A program made the position numbers and the translations under genes. This document shows, in pieces, positions 44,080-44,291 of a stretch of 44,291 bases of DNA. The notes beneath the pieces were generated by a model that was given only the letters and a program-made list of their open reading frames with translations, was not told the origin of the DNA and searched no databases. This stretch comes from an uncultured Clostridium sp. (GTDB lineage Bacteria > Bacillota > Clostridia > TANB77 > CAG-508): contig CAOKJE010000006.1 of NCBI GenBank assembly GCA_948468505.1, positions 1 through 44,291 on the forward strand, read 5' to 3'. Positions within the stretch are counted from its first letter, which is position 1. The number at the start of each line of letters is the position of its first letter.

Positions 44080-44291
44080 ACCAAAAGCCCTCAAATTTAT
44101 TGAAAAACAAGACAAAATTCAAAGACTACGAATTTACAAAGCAATTTATAACCTGCCAAATGGCGATATAAAGAAAATGGTAGGTTGTAAAAATGATTAT
44201 CGACTTCGAGTTCGGTGATTATCGTATTATTTATGAATTAAATCAAAATGAACTTATCATTTTAGTAACAAAAGCAGACAACAGAGGACAA
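44057..44291 (+). CDS. RelE/ParE-type toxin, one CGG shift site, cut by window end
   Basis: 78 codons seen. M-I-Y-K-I-K-I-R-P-K-A-L-K-F-I-E-K-Q, L-P-N-G-D-I-K-K-M, then Y-R-L-R-V and CGG (44213-44215). C-skipping gives Y-R-L-R-V-G-D-Y-R-I-I-Y-E-L, the canonical RelE core; reading Arg stops at once (TGA). RelE toxins cleave mRNA on the ribosome; ParE toxins poison gyrase. The last visible residues (A-D-N-R-G) are near the normal C-terminus. Confidence 0.88.

Noticed and set aside
8721..44215. Homopolymer sequencing error as the cause
   Set aside because: The extra base is not in a homopolymer (one CCC excepted), occurs on both strands, and only when CGG is in frame at a Gly codon. A context-specific base-calling artefact remains formally possible.
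8721..44215. CGG reassigned to another amino acid or stop without a shift
   Set aside because: Continuation of homology is always in the +1 frame, so a three-base reassignment cannot explain it.
1..44291. CRISPR array or rRNA operon
   Set aside because: No regularly spaced direct repeats and no rRNA-like sequence seen.

Overview
The window is AT-rich, with AGGAGG-type ribosome binding sites and many spore genes (yabP, yabQ, sigH, spoVB, dipicolinate synthase subunit B, cotJC). It also carries a T-box in front of thrS and sortase/LPXTG surface chemistry. Together these point to a low-GC endospore-forming Clostridia (Bacillota), probably an uncultured gut-type lineage. I cannot name a species.

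The main result concerns decoding. Many conserved genes look frameshifted, and every break is the same. An in-frame CGG is followed by continuation of the conserved protein one base later, so the C is skipped and GGN is read as glycine. I find 27 such sites in 14 recognisable genes, on both strands, plus one in a small unidentified ORF. The genes are PBP1A, GH30, CmpB-like, SpoVFB, a GGDEF/EAL protein, a PBECR3-like protein, an ABC permease, superoxide dismutase, sortase, YchF, GH18, Sua5, CotJC and a RelE-type toxin. Reading CGGN as Gly restores full-length proteins: YchF becomes exactly 363 aa, and Sua5 becomes 334 aa after four events. No host-type gene I could read uses CGG as ordinary Arg. 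Only two foreign-looking cargo genes do. This looks like a systematic +1 (quadruplet-like) decoding of CGG. A sequencing artefact should be excluded, but it does not explain why only Gly codons are affected. CDS coordinates below span the whole gene across these sites.

Layout. 1-2720: tail of a possible S4 gene, yabP-yabQ-divIC, rho. 2721-8800: a 0.7 kb empty stretch, Fic protein, tyrosine phosphatase, small membrane proteins, an RHH regulator and surface-type proteins. 8740-14950: PBP1A, GH30, a Xer recombinase, a YneA-like SOS gene with a LexA-type promoter, and a CmpB-like membrane protein. 14963-19933: SpoVFB, GGDEF/EAL, metallophosphoesterase, HIT-like protein and a truncated GDPD. 20001-24451: a structured RNA, PBECR3-like gene, spoVB and an ABC exporter whose ATPase lacks its P-loop. 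24521-28582: SOD, an unknown coiled-coil protein, sortase, LPXTG protein and YchF. 28647-31182: thrS with its T-box, a 41-bp perfect inverted repeat, and tRNA-Thr. 31284-35684: sigH, GH18, AlkD and Sua5.

35728-44291: cotJC is cut in two by a 4.16-kb element carrying a large serine recombinase. It is bounded by a 20-bp near-perfect direct repeat, and precise excision would restore an in-frame CotJC, as with the sigK skin element. Just upstream, a 3' scrap that looks like cotJB is followed by a second large serine recombinase region with a toxin-antitoxin pair. This suggests a second element interrupting the same spore-coat operon, with its far end outside the window.
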